Assembly (NCBI GenBank): GCA_903904005.1 | Contig: CAIVAR010000118.1 | Coordinates: 1-53,780, forward strand | Length of the DNA: 53,780 nucleotides | Source of the DNA: an uncultured Anaeromyxobacter sp. | Lineage (GTDB): Bacteria > Myxococcota > Myxococcia > Myxococcales > Anaeromyxobacteraceae | Direction: 5' to 3' | Shown: piece after piece, positions 35,320 through 43,983 of the stretch | Position numbering within the stretch: the stretch's first letter is position 1 | How the letters are laid out: each line of letters starts with the position of its first letter | Translations under genes and position numbers: made by a program | Notes under the pieces: generated by a model | What the model was told of the DNA's origin: nothing | Database searches by the model: none | What the model saw: only the letters and a program-made list of their open reading frames with translations

Positions 35320-36519
35320 ATGGATAACGCGCCAAGCCCGTCGAACTCTTCCGGTCAGTTTCGCGATCCGGTGGTCAGGCCCATTGACCTCCTCATCTTA
35401 CTCGGCCGGAGCAAGCGAATGATCTTGGGCGTGACGTTTGGCGTCACGCTGGCCGCCGTCGGCTACACGCTCTTCCTGCCCAAGACGTTCACCGCCGTCG
35501 CACGGATCCTCCCGCCGCAGCAGGGCCAGAGCACTGCCGCGATGCTCCTGGGGCAGATCGGTGGCGGGCTGGGTGGCTTGGCGGGGGGAATTGGGAAGGG
35601 ACCGTCCGACCTCTACATCGGAATGCTAAAGAGCGAGACCGTCGCCGACGCGCTCATCGAGCGCTTCAAGCTCAGGGAGGTATGGAAGCCCAAGTTCCTC
35701 CTCGAGGCGCGAGGAAGGCTTGCGTCGAGCTCGACCTTCACCGCCGAGAAGGGCGGCATCATCAGCATCGAGGTCCGGGAGCGCGATCCGAAGCTGGCAG
35801 CCGACCTGGCGAACGCCTACGTGGAGCAACTCCACAAGCTCACCAGCACGCTCGCGATCAGCGAGGCCTCCCAGCGTCGGGTCTTCTTCGAGCAGCAGCA
35901 GCAGCAAGCGAAGGAGAAGTTAGCCGACGCCGAGGTCCGGCTTCGCCAAGCGATCGAGTCGGGTGGCCTGGTCTCGGTGGATGCCCAAGGGCGTGCGGTG
36001 GTGGAAATTATGGGCCGGTTACGGGCCCAGATCAGCGCCAAGGAGATCCAAATAGGAAGCATGAAAGCATTCGCTGCGCCGTCGAATCCGGATCTGCAGC
36101 GAGCGGAGCGGGAGTTGGTGGCCATGCGCCAGGAACTCTCCCGGCTCGAGGCGGGATCCCCGCTAGAGGATGTGGTCGACCGCAAGGAAGCCAAGGGCGT
36201 CGGTCACATCCGGCTCATGCGCGACGTGAAGTACAACGAGGTCTTGTTCGAAGCGCTAGCCAAGCAGTACGAACTGGCACGCGTCGAGGAGGCACGGGAA
36301 GCTCCAATCGTCCAGGTCCTCGACCGGGCCGTCCAGCCGGAGAAGGCGTCCGGCCCCAATCGCCGACTGATCGTCACCCTGGCCGCAGTTTGTGGGTTCC
36401 TGGCAGCCATGCTCTTCGCCTTCGCAAAGAACGCGCTCCAGACCGCCCGCCAGGACCCAGCCTTCGAGGGCAAGCTCTCCGCCCTCCGCGCCGCCTGGTC
36501 CCGCCGCAAGCCCGAGTAG
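35320..36519 (+). CDS. Wzz/Wzc-type chain-length determinant (no kinase domain)
   Basis: A 399-aa polysaccharide co-polymerase: N-terminal membrane segment near residues 33-52 after VVRPIDLLILLGRSKR, a Wzz periplasmic domain (FTAVARILPPQQG; SKLAADLANAYVEQL-like KLAADLANAYVEQL), a coiled-coil Gln/Lys-rich stretch (QQQQQAKEKLADAEVRLRQ) and a C-terminal membrane helix with preceding Pro-rich motif QPEKASGPNR. It ends soon after, without the Walker-bearing BY-kinase domain of Wzc. It follows the exporter gene by 9 bases. Confidence 0.88.
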   Translation: MDNAPSPSNSSGQFRDPVVRPIDLLILLGRSKRMILGVTFGVTLAAVGYTLFLPKTFTAVARILPPQQGQSTAAMLLGQIGGGLGGLAGGIGKGPSDLYIGMLKSETVADALIERFKLREVWKPKFLLEARGRLASSSTFTAEKGGIISIEVRERDPKLAADLANAYVEQLHKLTSTLAISEASQRRVFFEQQQQQAKEKLADAEVRLRQAIESGGLVSVDAQGRAVVEIMGRLRAQISAKEIQIGSMKAFAAPSNPDLQRAERELVAMRQELSRLEAGSPLEDVVDRKEAKGVGHIRLMRDVKYNEVLFEALAKQYELARVEEAREAPIVQVLDRAVQPEKASGPNRRLIVTLAAVCGFLAAMLFAFAKNALQTARQDPAFEGKLSALRAAWSRRKPE

Positions 36520-36538
36520 CGCCCGCGCCCTGCGCCTC

Positions 36539-37165
36539 TCAGAAGATCCAGCCGAAGCCCAGCTGTACCCCCACCCACTGGGCGTTCTTCACCTCGAAGA
36601 AGCTCGCCGTCGTCCACTGGTATCGCCCGAGCAGGTAGAACGCGAACGAGTCCGACGTGCTCAGCATGAGCCCGACCTCCGGATCCACCACCAGGTAGGA
36701 GCTGTAGCTGTTCTGGACCCGGTCCGCCGTCTGGATCCGCGTGGCGGTCCAGATCCCCCCCACGCCCACGCCCACGAAGGGCTGGAGCCTCGTGGAGGTG
36801 AGGTAGTAGTGCACCGTTCCACGCGCCGTGAAGGCGCCGAGGCGCCGGTACACCGGGCCCGTCACCGTGAACTCGGGGTACAGGGTGGTCGCCTGCGAGA
36901 AGTTCTGGTCGAACCAGTTGTAGTTCATGGCGACGCCCACCGAGAGCCGTTCCACGATTCCGACCTGGATCGCGAACTGCCCGCCGGCCGGGCTCACCCG
37001 GTTCACCCAGTTGTTCCGCAGCCCGTTCACCGGGATGCCGACCTCGTACCCGATCGCCCAGAAGCTCTGGTTCGGGTGCCAGGCATCCAGGAACCCGTCG
37101 GCTCGCGCCTGCGACGGCTGGACGAGGAGGGCGGCCAGCGCCAGGAGGAGGAGCGCATTGCGCAT
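36539..37165 (-). CDS. Outer-membrane beta-barrel-like protein
   Basis: A 208-aa protein with a signal peptide (LLLLALAALLVQPSQARA) and then alternating beta strands ending in an aromatic C-terminal residue (GVQLGFGWIF), the pattern of small outer-membrane porin-like barrels. ATG at 37165 overlaps the stop of the upstream gene (TGATG); GTG at 37168 is an alternative. Together with the lipoprotein upstream it forms a two-gene minus-strand operon. Function unknown. Confidence 0.7.
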   Translation of the reverse strand: MRNALLLLALAALLVQPSQARADGFLDAWHPNQSFWAIGYEVGIPVNGLRNNWVNRVSPAGGQFAIQVGIVERLSVGVAMNYNWFDQNFSQATTLYPEFTVTGPVYRRLGAFTARGTVHYYLTSTRLQPFVGVGVGGIWTATRIQTADRVQNSYSSYLVVDPEVGLMLSTSDSFAFYLLGRYQWTTASFFEVKNAQWVGVQLGFGWIF

Positions 37166-37803
37166 CACGGCGCGCCCCCCGTCACGAGATAGGGAGACTG
37201 GGCAAACGCCTGGTTCACCGACTCCACGGCGGTGAGCCCCGTCACGCTGCCCCCCGGCGGCAGGACCGCGTACGAGGCGCCGGCCCAGATGACGTCGAAG
37301 GCCGCTTCATTTCCCGGGGGAGGAGGGTTCCTGAGATCTGCGAGCGGCAGGAGCAGCGTCCCCACCGTGTAGGGCACCCAGGTCCAGGGCGAGTTGCAGC
37401 CGTAGTCGGGATAGCTCCACCAGCTCCACCAGTCGCATGGGTAGGCGGCGGAGCGCGCCACCTGGAGGACCACCGGGTTCAGGGCCAGGTCAGCGTCCGG
37501 GGGGACGAGCGGCGGGTTCTCCGGGTCGATCACCGCCACCATCACGTACCCGCGGGCAGCCATGTTGGCGTTGATCGCCGCAAAGATCGCCGGAGCCGGC
37601 ACGAAGGTGTAGACCGGGATTCCGACGACCTCCTGGTAGACGGCGAGCTTGTTCGTGATGGCGTAGGTCCGGTAGGCCCCGAAATCGGCCGCCGGATCAC
37701 GGTAGGTGATCACGGAGGTCCCCGTGACGACGGTGCTCGAGACGTTGTCCGAGCACCCGGTAAATGCGAGCGAAAGCACGGCGAGAATGGTGACTCGGTA
37801 CAT
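37165..37803 (-). CDS. DUF4136-like lipoprotein
   Basis: A 212-aa predicted lipoprotein: signal peptide with lipobox LAFTGC, then ITYRDPAADFGAYRTYAI, the opening typical of DUF4136 proteins, and DADLALNPVVLQVA. The ATG at 37803 is chosen because GGAGG precedes it by 8 bases; the GTG three codons upstream overlaps that ribosome-binding site. A Trp/Pro-rich middle (CDWWSWWSYP) is unusual. Function unknown; envelope location is inferred from the lipobox. Confidence 0.75.
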   Translation of the reverse strand: MYRVTILAVLSLAFTGCSDNVSSTVVTGTSVITYRDPAADFGAYRTYAITNKLAVYQEVVGIPVYTFVPAPAIFAAINANMAARGYVMVAVIDPENPPLVPPDADLALNPVVLQVARSAAYPCDWWSWWSYPDYGCNSPWTWVPYTVGTLLLPLADLRNPPPPGNEAAFDVIWAGASYAVLPPGGSVTGLTAVESVNQAFAQSPYLVTGGAP

Positions 37804-37877
37804 CCCACGCACCTCCGAAGGGGTAGTTATCCATCAACCGGCACGCGCGACCAAGCCCAAATCGGTCCTGCAGGTGG

Positions 37878-37889
37878 GGGTCTAGACCC
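37878..37889. promoter_or_regulatory. 12-bp palindrome in the lipoprotein/WbpM-like intergenic region
   Basis: GGGTCTAGACCC lies in the 218-base divergent region between the DUF4136-like gene and the WbpM homologue. It is a possible operator; symmetry and position are the only evidence. No clear sigma-70 pair was recognised here. Confidence 0.25.
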
Positions 37890-38021
37890 TTCCGGGACGT
37901 CAGAAATCCCCAGGAAGATCGTCGATTTCCCTGGCGGAACGGCGGGTATGTGCGGGGAAAATCGAGACCGTGTCCGGGAAGGGAAGTAAACTGTCGGTTC
38001 CAGTCCGGAGGGATCAGACGA

Positions 38022-39953
38022 GTGAAGGCCCGCGTCGAAGGGTGGAACACGAAACGCTTCTCCGCGCTGATGGCGCTCGACGCCCTCGCGACGGCGTTCT
38101 GCTACATGCTGGCCGCGGTCGTCCGATTCGAGGGGATGCCCCCTCCGGAATGGATGCCCGACCTCCGGGGCGCCTTCGTCGTCCTCGTCGCATCCCGGGT
38201 GCTCGTCCTCTGGCTCATGAAGATGCACCGCTGGTCCTTCTTCCTCTCGGGTCTCGAGGAGGCGGTCCGGCTCGGCGCCGCCACGGTGGGGGGCACGGTC
38301 CTCTTCGCGGTCCTCTGGTACGGCGTCCACGGCCACGGGCTTCCGGTATCCATCGTCCTCCTGGAGTTGCTCCTCACGAGCAGTGCCCTCGCCGCCATTC
38401 GCTACTCCCCCCGCTTCACCGCGAGCGCCCTTGGCGAGCGGCTCGACGACGGGCGGCAGAAGGCCCTCATCGTCGGCGCAGGAAGCGCGGGCGATCTGCT
38501 CTTGCGCGACCTCCGTCGCTCCCCGGAGAAGAAGATCAGGGTGGTCGGTTTCGTCGACGATTCCCCGCGCAAGCAGGGGACGACCGTGGGCGGAAGGGCG
38601 GTCCTGGGAACCATCGAGGACCTTCCCGAGATCATCGAGAAGTACGAAGTCACGCTGGTGATGGTCGCCATCATGGGGTTTTCCGCCGAGCGGGTGCGCA
38701 AGATGCTCGCCCTCTGCTCCGGCTCGAAGGCCAAGTTCAAGATCGTCCCGGCCTCGTTCACCCAGATGGACGACAAGATCAGCGCCGCCATGCTGCACGA
38801 TCTCTCGCCCGAGGACCTGCTGCCGCGCCTCCAGGTCGGCTTCGATCAGGAGGAGATCGGCATCAAGGTCAGGGGGCGCCGCATCCTGATCACCGGCGCG
38901 GCCGGCTCGATCGGCAGCGAGATCGCGCGGCAGGTCGCCTCCCACCAGTGCGCCAGGCTCATCCTCGTGGACATGAACGAGAACGGGCTCTACCTGGGCA
39001 CGCGCGAGCTCCAGGCCCAGTTCCCGGAGCTCATCGTGCGCGCCGAGGTGGCCGACATCCGCGAGCCCGACCGGCTCCTGCGTCTCGGAAAGAAGTACCG
39101 CCCGGAGTTCATCTTCCACGCCGCGGCCCACAAGCACGTGCCGCTCATGGAGGACGCGCCCGAGGAGGCGGTGAAGAACAACGTCTTCGGCACCCTGAAC
39201 GTGGCCCGCATGGCCGACGCCGTGGGGGCCGAGCGGCTCGTCTTCATCTCCACCGACAAGGCCGTTCGTCCCAGCTCGGTGATGGGGGCGTCGAAGCGGA
39301 TCGCCGAGATGGTCCTTCGCGACGCCGGGCGTCGGAGCAAGACCCGCATGACCGCGGTCCGCTTCGGCAACGTTCTCGGCTCGGCCGGGAGCGTCATCCC
39401 CATCTTCAAGCAGCAGATCGAGCGGGGCGGGCCGGTCACGGTGACCCACCCCGATTGCACGCGCTACTTCATGACCATCCCGGAGGCGGTGGGGCTCGTG
39501 CTGGTGTCGGGGCTGAACGACTACGGCGAGCTCTGCATCCTGGAGATGGGGAAGCCGGTGCGCATCGCCGACCTGGCCTACCACCTCATCACCATGGCCG
39601 GCTTCGTCCCCGTCCTCGAGATTCCCATCGTCTACACGGGGCTACGTCCCGGCGAGAAGCTCCACGAGGAGCTCATGACCGAGGAGGAGGAGAAGACGCG
39701 CGGGGTGCGCAACCGGGTCATGGTCGCCGACAGCCCCGCTCCTCCGGTCGACCTGAAGGAACGGCTCGTCGAGCTGCGCAAGCTGGCCGACGCCGGCGAG
39801 CCGCAGGCGCTCCTCCAGGCGATGCGGGACCTCGTCCCGTCGTTCCGTACCCCGGAGATCGAGCCGTCGGCGCCGGTGCTGCCGAAGAACGACGCCTTCG
39901 ACCAGGACGGCACGCAGCCGCCGACCTTCCCGGTGCCGCCGGGGAGGGCGTAG
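38022..39953 (+). CDS. Membrane UDP-GlcNAc 4,6-dehydratase, WbpM/CapD-like
   Basis: A 643-aa two-part protein. The N-terminal ~140 residues form membrane segments, followed by a nucleotide-binding-like domain (ALIVGAGSAGDLLLRDLR, VVGFVDDSPRKQG), then the SDR domain (ILITGAAGSIGSEIARQV, HAAAHKHVPLMED, STDKAVRPSSVMGASKR, VRFGNVLGSAGSVIP). The Met of VMGASK in place of the catalytic Tyr is the hallmark of the WbpM/FlaA1 S-M-K group. It makes UDP-4-keto-6-deoxy-GlcNAc, the WbpV substrate. GTG start at 38022 with GGAGG 10 bases upstream is preferred over 37950. Confidence 0.92.
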   Translation: MKARVEGWNTKRFSALMALDALATAFCYMLAAVVRFEGMPPPEWMPDLRGAFVVLVASRVLVLWLMKMHRWSFFLSGLEEAVRLGAATVGGTVLFAVLWYGVHGHGLPVSIVLLELLLTSSALAAIRYSPRFTASALGERLDDGRQKALIVGAGSAGDLLLRDLRRSPEKKIRVVGFVDDSPRKQGTTVGGRAVLGTIEDLPEIIEKYEVTLVMVAIMGFSAERVRKMLALCSGSKAKFKIVPASFTQMDDKISAAMLHDLSPEDLLPRLQVGFDQEEIGIKVRGRRILITGAAGSIGSEIARQVASHQCARLILVDMNENGLYLGTRELQAQFPELIVRAEVADIREPDRLLRLGKKYRPEFIFHAAAHKHVPLMEDAPEEAVKNNVFGTLNVARMADAVGAERLVFISTDKAVRPSSVMGASKRIAEMVLRDAGRRSKTRMTAVRFGNVLGSAGSVIPIFKQQIERGGPVTVTHPDCTRYFMTIPEAVGLVLVSGLNDYGELCILEMGKPVRIADLAYHLITMAGFVPVLEIPIVYTGLRPGEKLHEELMTEEEEKTRGVRNRVMVADSPAPPVDLKERLVELRKLADAGEPQALLQAMRDLVPSFRTPEIEPSAPVLPKNDAFDQDGTQPPTFPVPPGRA

Positions 39954-39981
39954 GGGGCAGCACGCGCTGGCGGAGGCCGTT

Positions 39982-40389
39982 TCACTCACCCAGTGGAACG
40001 ACATGTTCGCGGATGAACTCCGCCAGGCCGGACTTGGTCGAGGTGCCACGAGCTACCCCCAGCACCTGCTCGCCGAGGTCTCCCGGATCGGCGTCGAGCC
40101 AGAGGCCATTCAATCCGAGGAAGGCGATGGCCGCAGCCAGGCCCGTACGCTTGTTGCCGTCCATGAACGGATGGTTGCGCACCAGGTGGAAGAGGTAGGC
40201 GGCAGCCATCTCGGGGAGGCTTCCGTGCAGGTACTCCCGCTCGAAAGTGGCCCGCGGCGTCGCCAGGGCCGACTCGAGCAACCCGAGATCGCGAAGGCCG
40301 CCCGACCCGCCGTACCGCTCGACCTGCTCTGCGTGAAGGGCGAGGACCTCGTCGAGGGTCAGGAACCCCGGCTTCCTCCGAGGGGTCAC
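39982..40389 (-). CDS. doc: Doc-type toxin (Fic/Doc family)
   Basis: A 135-aa Fic-fold toxin with the core motif HPFMDGNKRTGL, where Lys replaces the Gly/Arg of AMPylating Fic enzymes, as in Doc, which phosphorylates EF-Tu. FLTLDEVLALHAEQVERYGGSGGLRD is the typical Doc N-terminus. Its start overlaps the antitoxin stop by four bases. Toxicity and target are inferred from family knowledge. Confidence 0.88.
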   Translation of the reverse strand: MTPRRKPGFLTLDEVLALHAEQVERYGGSGGLRDLGLLESALATPRATFEREYLHGSLPEMAAAYLFHLVRNHPFMDGNKRTGLAAAIAFLGLNGLWLDADPGDLGEQVLGVARGTSTKSGLAEFIREHVVPLGE

Positions 40390-40613
40390 TCGGCGAGTCG
40401 CTTGAAGGTGCCGGCGTACCGCTCGTGGGCCCGACGCATGACCTTCCGCAGGTGCTCGGTTCGCTTCGCCGAGCGGACCGGGGACACGACGATCACGTCC
40501 CCGTCCGTGGACACGGCGAGTGGCGTGGTGGCATCGATCCCCGTCGCGGCGAGGAGTCGGCGATCGAGGATCAGGGCCAGGCTGTTCCCGGTGCGAGTGA
40601 GTTTCTTCGCCAT
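40386..40613 (-). CDS. AbrB/MazE-type antitoxin
   Basis: A 75-aa protein with KKLTRTGNSLALILDRRLLAATGI, the swapped-hairpin AbrB/SpoVT DNA-binding signature, and a charged C-terminal half (VRSAKRTEHLRKVMRRAHERY) suited to bind the toxin. Doc is more usually partnered by Phd, but AbrB-type partners for Doc also occur. The start ATG at 40613 is only about 9 bases downstream of a TATGAT -10 box, suggesting a leaderless mRNA. Confidence 0.85.
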   Translation of the reverse strand: MAKKLTRTGNSLALILDRRLLAATGIDATTPLAVSTDGDVIVVSPVRSAKRTEHLRKVMRRAHERYAGTFKRLAE

Positions 40614-40614
40614 G

Positions 40615-40650
40615 GTACGAACATCATAGCACGTTCGTTCGTACTGGCAC
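40615..40650 (-). promoter_or_regulatory. Promoter/operator of the antitoxin-doc operon
   Basis: Inverted repeat GTACGAAC (40615-40622) and GTTCGTAC (40637-40644) flanks a TATGAT box (minus strand, 40628-40623). A weak -35 candidate GTGCCA (40650-40645) lies 16 bases upstream. This fits autorepression by the AbrB-type antitoxin dimer. The perfect 8-bp arms around the -10 make it stronger than the other palindromes in this window. Confidence 0.65.
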
Positions 40651-40698
40651 GGCGGCGCGGGGAGATCTGAGGGGCAGCCGAACCCCTGCAGTTACGGG

Positions 40699-41261
40699 AT
40701 GGCAAGCTCTCCGGCCGAACTCGGACGTGCCGTTCGCCGCCGCCGTCGCGAGAAAGGGCTCACGCAGGCGCAAGCGGCCGGTCTTTGTGGAGTCGGGACG
40801 CGGTTTCTGAGCGAACTGGAGCGGGGGAAGCCCACCGCGGAGGTCGGCAGGGTACTGCGCGTCCTCGCCGGACTCGGCTTGCAGCTCCAGGATCACTCGG
40901 CCCACCCCGCGCCGGACCGCCACGCCCTCCTGCGACTGGTGGTCCTGAACGCGCTGATTCACAACGCCGACGCCCACGCGAAGAACCTGTCCCTTCTCCA
41001 CGCCCGCGGAATCATTCGCCTGGCTCCGTTCTACGATCTCCTCTCCACCGGCGTCACTGGGAGCGGTTCGCCGACGAGGTCCACGTCGGGTGACGCCTGG
41101 TGCTGGACTCGGTGGGGCAGATGGCCGCGGCGCTGCCCGCGCTGGCAGCCGCGCTCGCGGAGGAGCAGGCCCAGGCCTTCGGGCCGTCGGCGATCGTGGC
41201 GCGCATCGCGTCCGGCGTGACGGCGCGGTGCCGGCTCGCCGTGCAGGCTTCGCTCCGGTGA
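40699..41261 (+). pseudogene. Decayed hipBA-like gene
   Basis: The frame from ATG 40699 encodes an XRE-type HTH (ELGRAVRRRRREKGLTQAQAAGLCGVGTRFLSELERG) joined directly to a HipA C-terminal core piece (VVLNALIHNADAHAKNLSLL, RLAPFYDLLST). Then the sequence shifts frame: HWERFADEVHVG in a second frame and LVLDSVGQMAAALPALAAAL ending in SLR-stop at 41261 in a third. The N-terminal kinase half of HipA is missing and at least two frameshifts are present, so this is a deletion-fusion remnant of a HipB-HipA locus. Confidence 0.8.
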
Positions 41262-41408
41262 CGGGCTCTCCCCTCCGTACGAGCGTCGCCGGACATGCTT
41301 GGCTTCCACTTCCGGCTCCCTCGCGCCGCGACCCTCGACGCAGCGCTCGCGCTGAAGCCCGCGCTGGTCCTGATGCAGTAATCCACAAGCACAGCAAGAG
41401 GACAGCGC

Positions 41409-41540
41409 ATGCCGTCGTTTCTCGGTCTGCCCCCTGAGGAGCGGAGCAGGGCCTACCGAGCCGCCACGCCTGCCACCTGGCGCCTGGCGCCTGGCGCCAG
41501 GGATTGCATCACGGCGTCAGCTTGTAGGTGCGCTCGATGA
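41409..41540 (+). pseudogene. Possible AbiEii-like nucleotidyltransferase start, truncated
   Basis: An ATG preceded by AGAGGA 6 bases upstream opens a 43-codon frame beginning MPSFLGLPPEERSRAYRAAT, like the N-terminus of AbiEii-type nucleotidyltransferases. After about 20 codons it runs into a repeated CCTGGCG sequence and loses similarity, ending inside the antisense of the SEC-C gene. This is a tentative remnant based on a short segment. Confidence 0.25.
41472..41500. repeat. CCTGGCG direct repeats forming a hairpin
   Basis: Three near-contiguous CCTGGCG units end in CCTGGCGCC-T-GGCGCCAGG, a 9-bp inverted repeat. It lies just downstream of the SEC-C gene stop (minus strand). It could act as a transcript-end structure; there is no T-tract on either side. 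Confidence 0.5.
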
Positions 41541-43878
41541 TGGCGGCGAGATCGGGCCCCTTCCAGTGGGGCGCTATCCAGCGAAGGCTCCTGTCCACCC
41601 AGCTCGGCGCCGCCCTCCGCCAGTGGCCGCGGACCATGAAGCGCCGGAGGACCTCGCGGCCGTCGGGGATCCGCTCGAGCGCCTGCATCCGGCGGAGCTG
41701 GCTTATCTCGATGGTGCCGGGGAGGAAGTAGACGCTCTCCGAGCTGATCTTCTGCGGGGGGCTGCTCGCCCTGGACGAGGTCGCGGGCGGGGCTCGCACC
41801 GCTGCCTCCACGCCGGCGCTGGTCGCGTACAGGATCGCGTTCAGCACGATGCGGACGAGGCCTCGCAGCGGGTCCGTGTCGGGAGGCAGGGGCTCGATGG
41901 CAGGGCGCGGTGCGACCCGGTCGAGCCAGTCCTGCACGGGCACGTCGTCGGACAGCGGGATGTCGTGGCGCAGCAGGCCGGGAAGGTCGGCGCCGAGCGC
42001 ATCGGGAGCGAACGACAGTTCCAGCGTCCGGGCCTCGCCGTCCTGGGTCTCGGCGACGTACACCGTGAGGACCCGGAGAAGCTGCCCGCGCAGCGGCGAG
42101 CCGGCCTCCCGCGCGACGAGCCGCTCGGTCAGCGACAGGACGTGACGGTCGGTGAAAACGAGCGCGAAGGAGGGGAAGGGGGCGCGAAGCTCCCGCCCGA
42201 CCACGTCGAGCTCGGTGTGGTGGAGCATGAAGGAGAGCGCCTCGTCCACCCAGAACGCCTTGCGACGGTGAAGCTCGAAGTCGGTCACGAGGCGCAGCCA
42301 CTCGAGGACGACGGCGGCGGGCGCGGACTCCTCGCGAAGGAGCCGCTGCACGTCCAGGCTGGAGCGAAGGTCCCACTCGGTGCCAGGCTCCCGGCGGCGC
42401 TGCTCGGCCAGTGCGTGGCACAGGGGGCCGCTGCCCGGCACGAGTTCCGCCACCCGCTCGTGGGCGAGCGGGGGAGGGTGAGCCGGGGCCGCGCGTTCCT
42501 CCAGCCCAAGCTCGCTCCACATCCACGACGGGTCGAACGCCGGGATGTCGGAGCGAAGCGACTGCTGGTACATGCGATCGAGCTGGTGCAGGAGGTCCAC
42601 CAGGGCGCCGCGCCGCGCGGGGTCGCTCGCCGCCTCCCGAGGAGTTCGGCCGTCCAGGAGCGGGACGGGCTCGTCGAGCCAGGCCCGGTAGTGACGGGCG
42701 TAGTGGTTCTGGGACAGCTGCTCGGCGACGTCCCGCGGGATCTCGGTCGCGCGGGGGCGTGAGGGACCGGGCGTGCCCCTCATCTCCGCGCGGAGCCGCT
42801 CCCGGATCCCCATCGTCAAGTCCTCGTGGGTGGTGGAGCGGTGGCGTGTCCCCCCTGCCGCGAGCCCTTCCACGAGCAGGCGCCCACGCTCTCCGCGCTC
42901 CGCCGAGTTGCTCTCGATGACGAGGCCGTTCCCGTCGAGCACGAGGCGGCCGAGGGAGACCGAGGAGCCGCGGGCATTGTTCCCCGACCAGGACCACTCG
43001 GTCGCGCCCGTGCCGTCGCGCGTCAGCCCAACGCAGTCGTCGAGTGCGGCGGAGAGGGCGTGCGCATCGCCGACCTCGAAGTGGACGCGGGTCATGAGGA
43101 GGGGCTCGTCGTCGGTGTTGCGCATCTCCGGCACGATGGGGTCGAGGACGGCGTTGGCCCACGCGCCGTGGAAGAAGGGAGCCATCTCCTTGTAGAAGGA
43201 GAGGACGTCGGCGCGCCGGCTCTTCTCGAAATGGTCGGCGCGGTGGGCGGCCAGCTGGCGGGTCACGCTCTCGTGCAGGAGGGGCGGCAACTCAAGAAGA
43301 CCGGCCTCGATCTCCGGCTGGCCGGAGGCGCCCCGGGGCGCCACGCGCGCGGCCACGAGGTCGAACCGGGAGATGAGTCGGGAGCCCGACTGCTCGTGGA
43401 CCGTCACCCGATCGCCCTCCATCACGTCACGCAGCGTGATGGAGACGCCCGGCACTGCATCGACCACCTCGTAGAGGCGCATGGTGGTGCCGCGCATCAT
43501 CTCGAGGAAGGCCCTCCCGCCGGCGGGCATCTCGCAACTCTCGAGGAAGCAGTCCGCCGGGGACAGGCCGTCGCGGACCGGGCGGTCGAAGGCGAACCAG
43601 AAGTCGAAGACCTGGTCGCTCGCCATGTTCAAGTTGGCGTCGAGCTCGTCGAGTTCCCCTGCCCGGTCGGCGAGTCTTCCCCAGAACACCCGGTGGGCGG
43701 CGAGGAGATCGTCGCGGAATTCGTGACCGACGAACCTGCCGAGGCCGGCGATCGCGAGCGACCGATCGTTCCGGGAGAAGATCGGAAGAACGTGCTTGTC
43801 CTGACAGCACTTCTTCCACTTGCGACCGCTTCCGCAGGGGCATGGGTCGTTTCGGCCAGGGCCGGTCACGGGGGTCAC
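41509..43878 (-). CDS. SEC-C motif protein of unknown function
   Basis: A 789-aa protein opening with the zinc-binding SEC-C motif CPCGSGRKWKKCC at residues about 12-24, followed by a long unrecognised body. A segment VPLLDGRTPREAASDPARRG near the middle resembles toxin-binding folds seen in some SEC-C proteins, but I would not assign it. GTG at 43878 is used; GTG at 43869 is an alternative. It is divergent from the SNF2 helicase with 105 bases between starts. The antisense reading beyond 43878 to 47619 is a shadow of the helicase gene. Confidence 0.75.
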   Translation of the reverse strand: MTPVTGPGRNDPCPCGSGRKWKKCCQDKHVLPIFSRNDRSLAIAGLGRFVGHEFRDDLLAAHRVFWGRLADRAGELDELDANLNMASDQVFDFWFAFDRPVRDGLSPADCFLESCEMPAGGRAFLEMMRGTTMRLYEVVDAVPGVSITLRDVMEGDRVTVHEQSGSRLISRFDLVAARVAPRGASGQPEIEAGLLELPPLLHESVTRQLAAHRADHFEKSRRADVLSFYKEMAPFFHGAWANAVLDPIVPEMRNTDDEPLLMTRVHFEVGDAHALSAALDDCVGLTRDGTGATEWSWSGNNARGSSVSLGRLVLDGNGLVIESNSAERGERGRLLVEGLAAGGTRHRSTTHEDLTMGIRERLRAEMRGTPGPSRPRATEIPRDVAEQLSQNHYARHYRAWLDEPVPLLDGRTPREAASDPARRGALVDLLHQLDRMYQQSLRSDIPAFDPSWMWSELGLEERAAPAHPPPLAHERVAELVPGSGPLCHALAEQRRREPGTEWDLRSSLDVQRLLREESAPAAVVLEWLRLVTDFELHRRKAFWVDEALSFMLHHTELDVVGRELRAPFPSFALVFTDRHVLSLTERLVAREAGSPLRGQLLRVLTVYVAETQDGEARTLELSFAPDALGADLPGLLRHDIPLSDDVPVQDWLDRVAPRPAIEPLPPDTDPLRGLVRIVLNAILYATSAGVEAAVRAPPATSSRASSPPQKISSESVYFLPGTIEISQLRRMQALERIPDGREVLRRFMVRGHWRRAAPSWVDRSLRWIAPHWKGPDLAAIIERTYKLTP

Positions 43879-43983
43879 CGTAGCCGCAACTGCCAGGCGA
43901 CGCCAGAATGCGTCGGAATGCCAAGGCCCCCCTCTCCACGTCAGACCGCCCGGGTATGAGAGTCGCCCATCCGGAGCCCGTCC

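Noticed and set aside
37827-39584. Long minus-strand frame over the WbpM-like gene
   Set aside because: Antisense shadow; composition is Gly/Arg/Glu/Asp-rich and shows no domain, while the plus strand encodes the complete dehydratase.
41472-41500. CCTGGCG repeats as a CRISPR or attachment site
   Set aside because: Only a 7-base unit with overlaps; better explained as a small hairpin or slippage.
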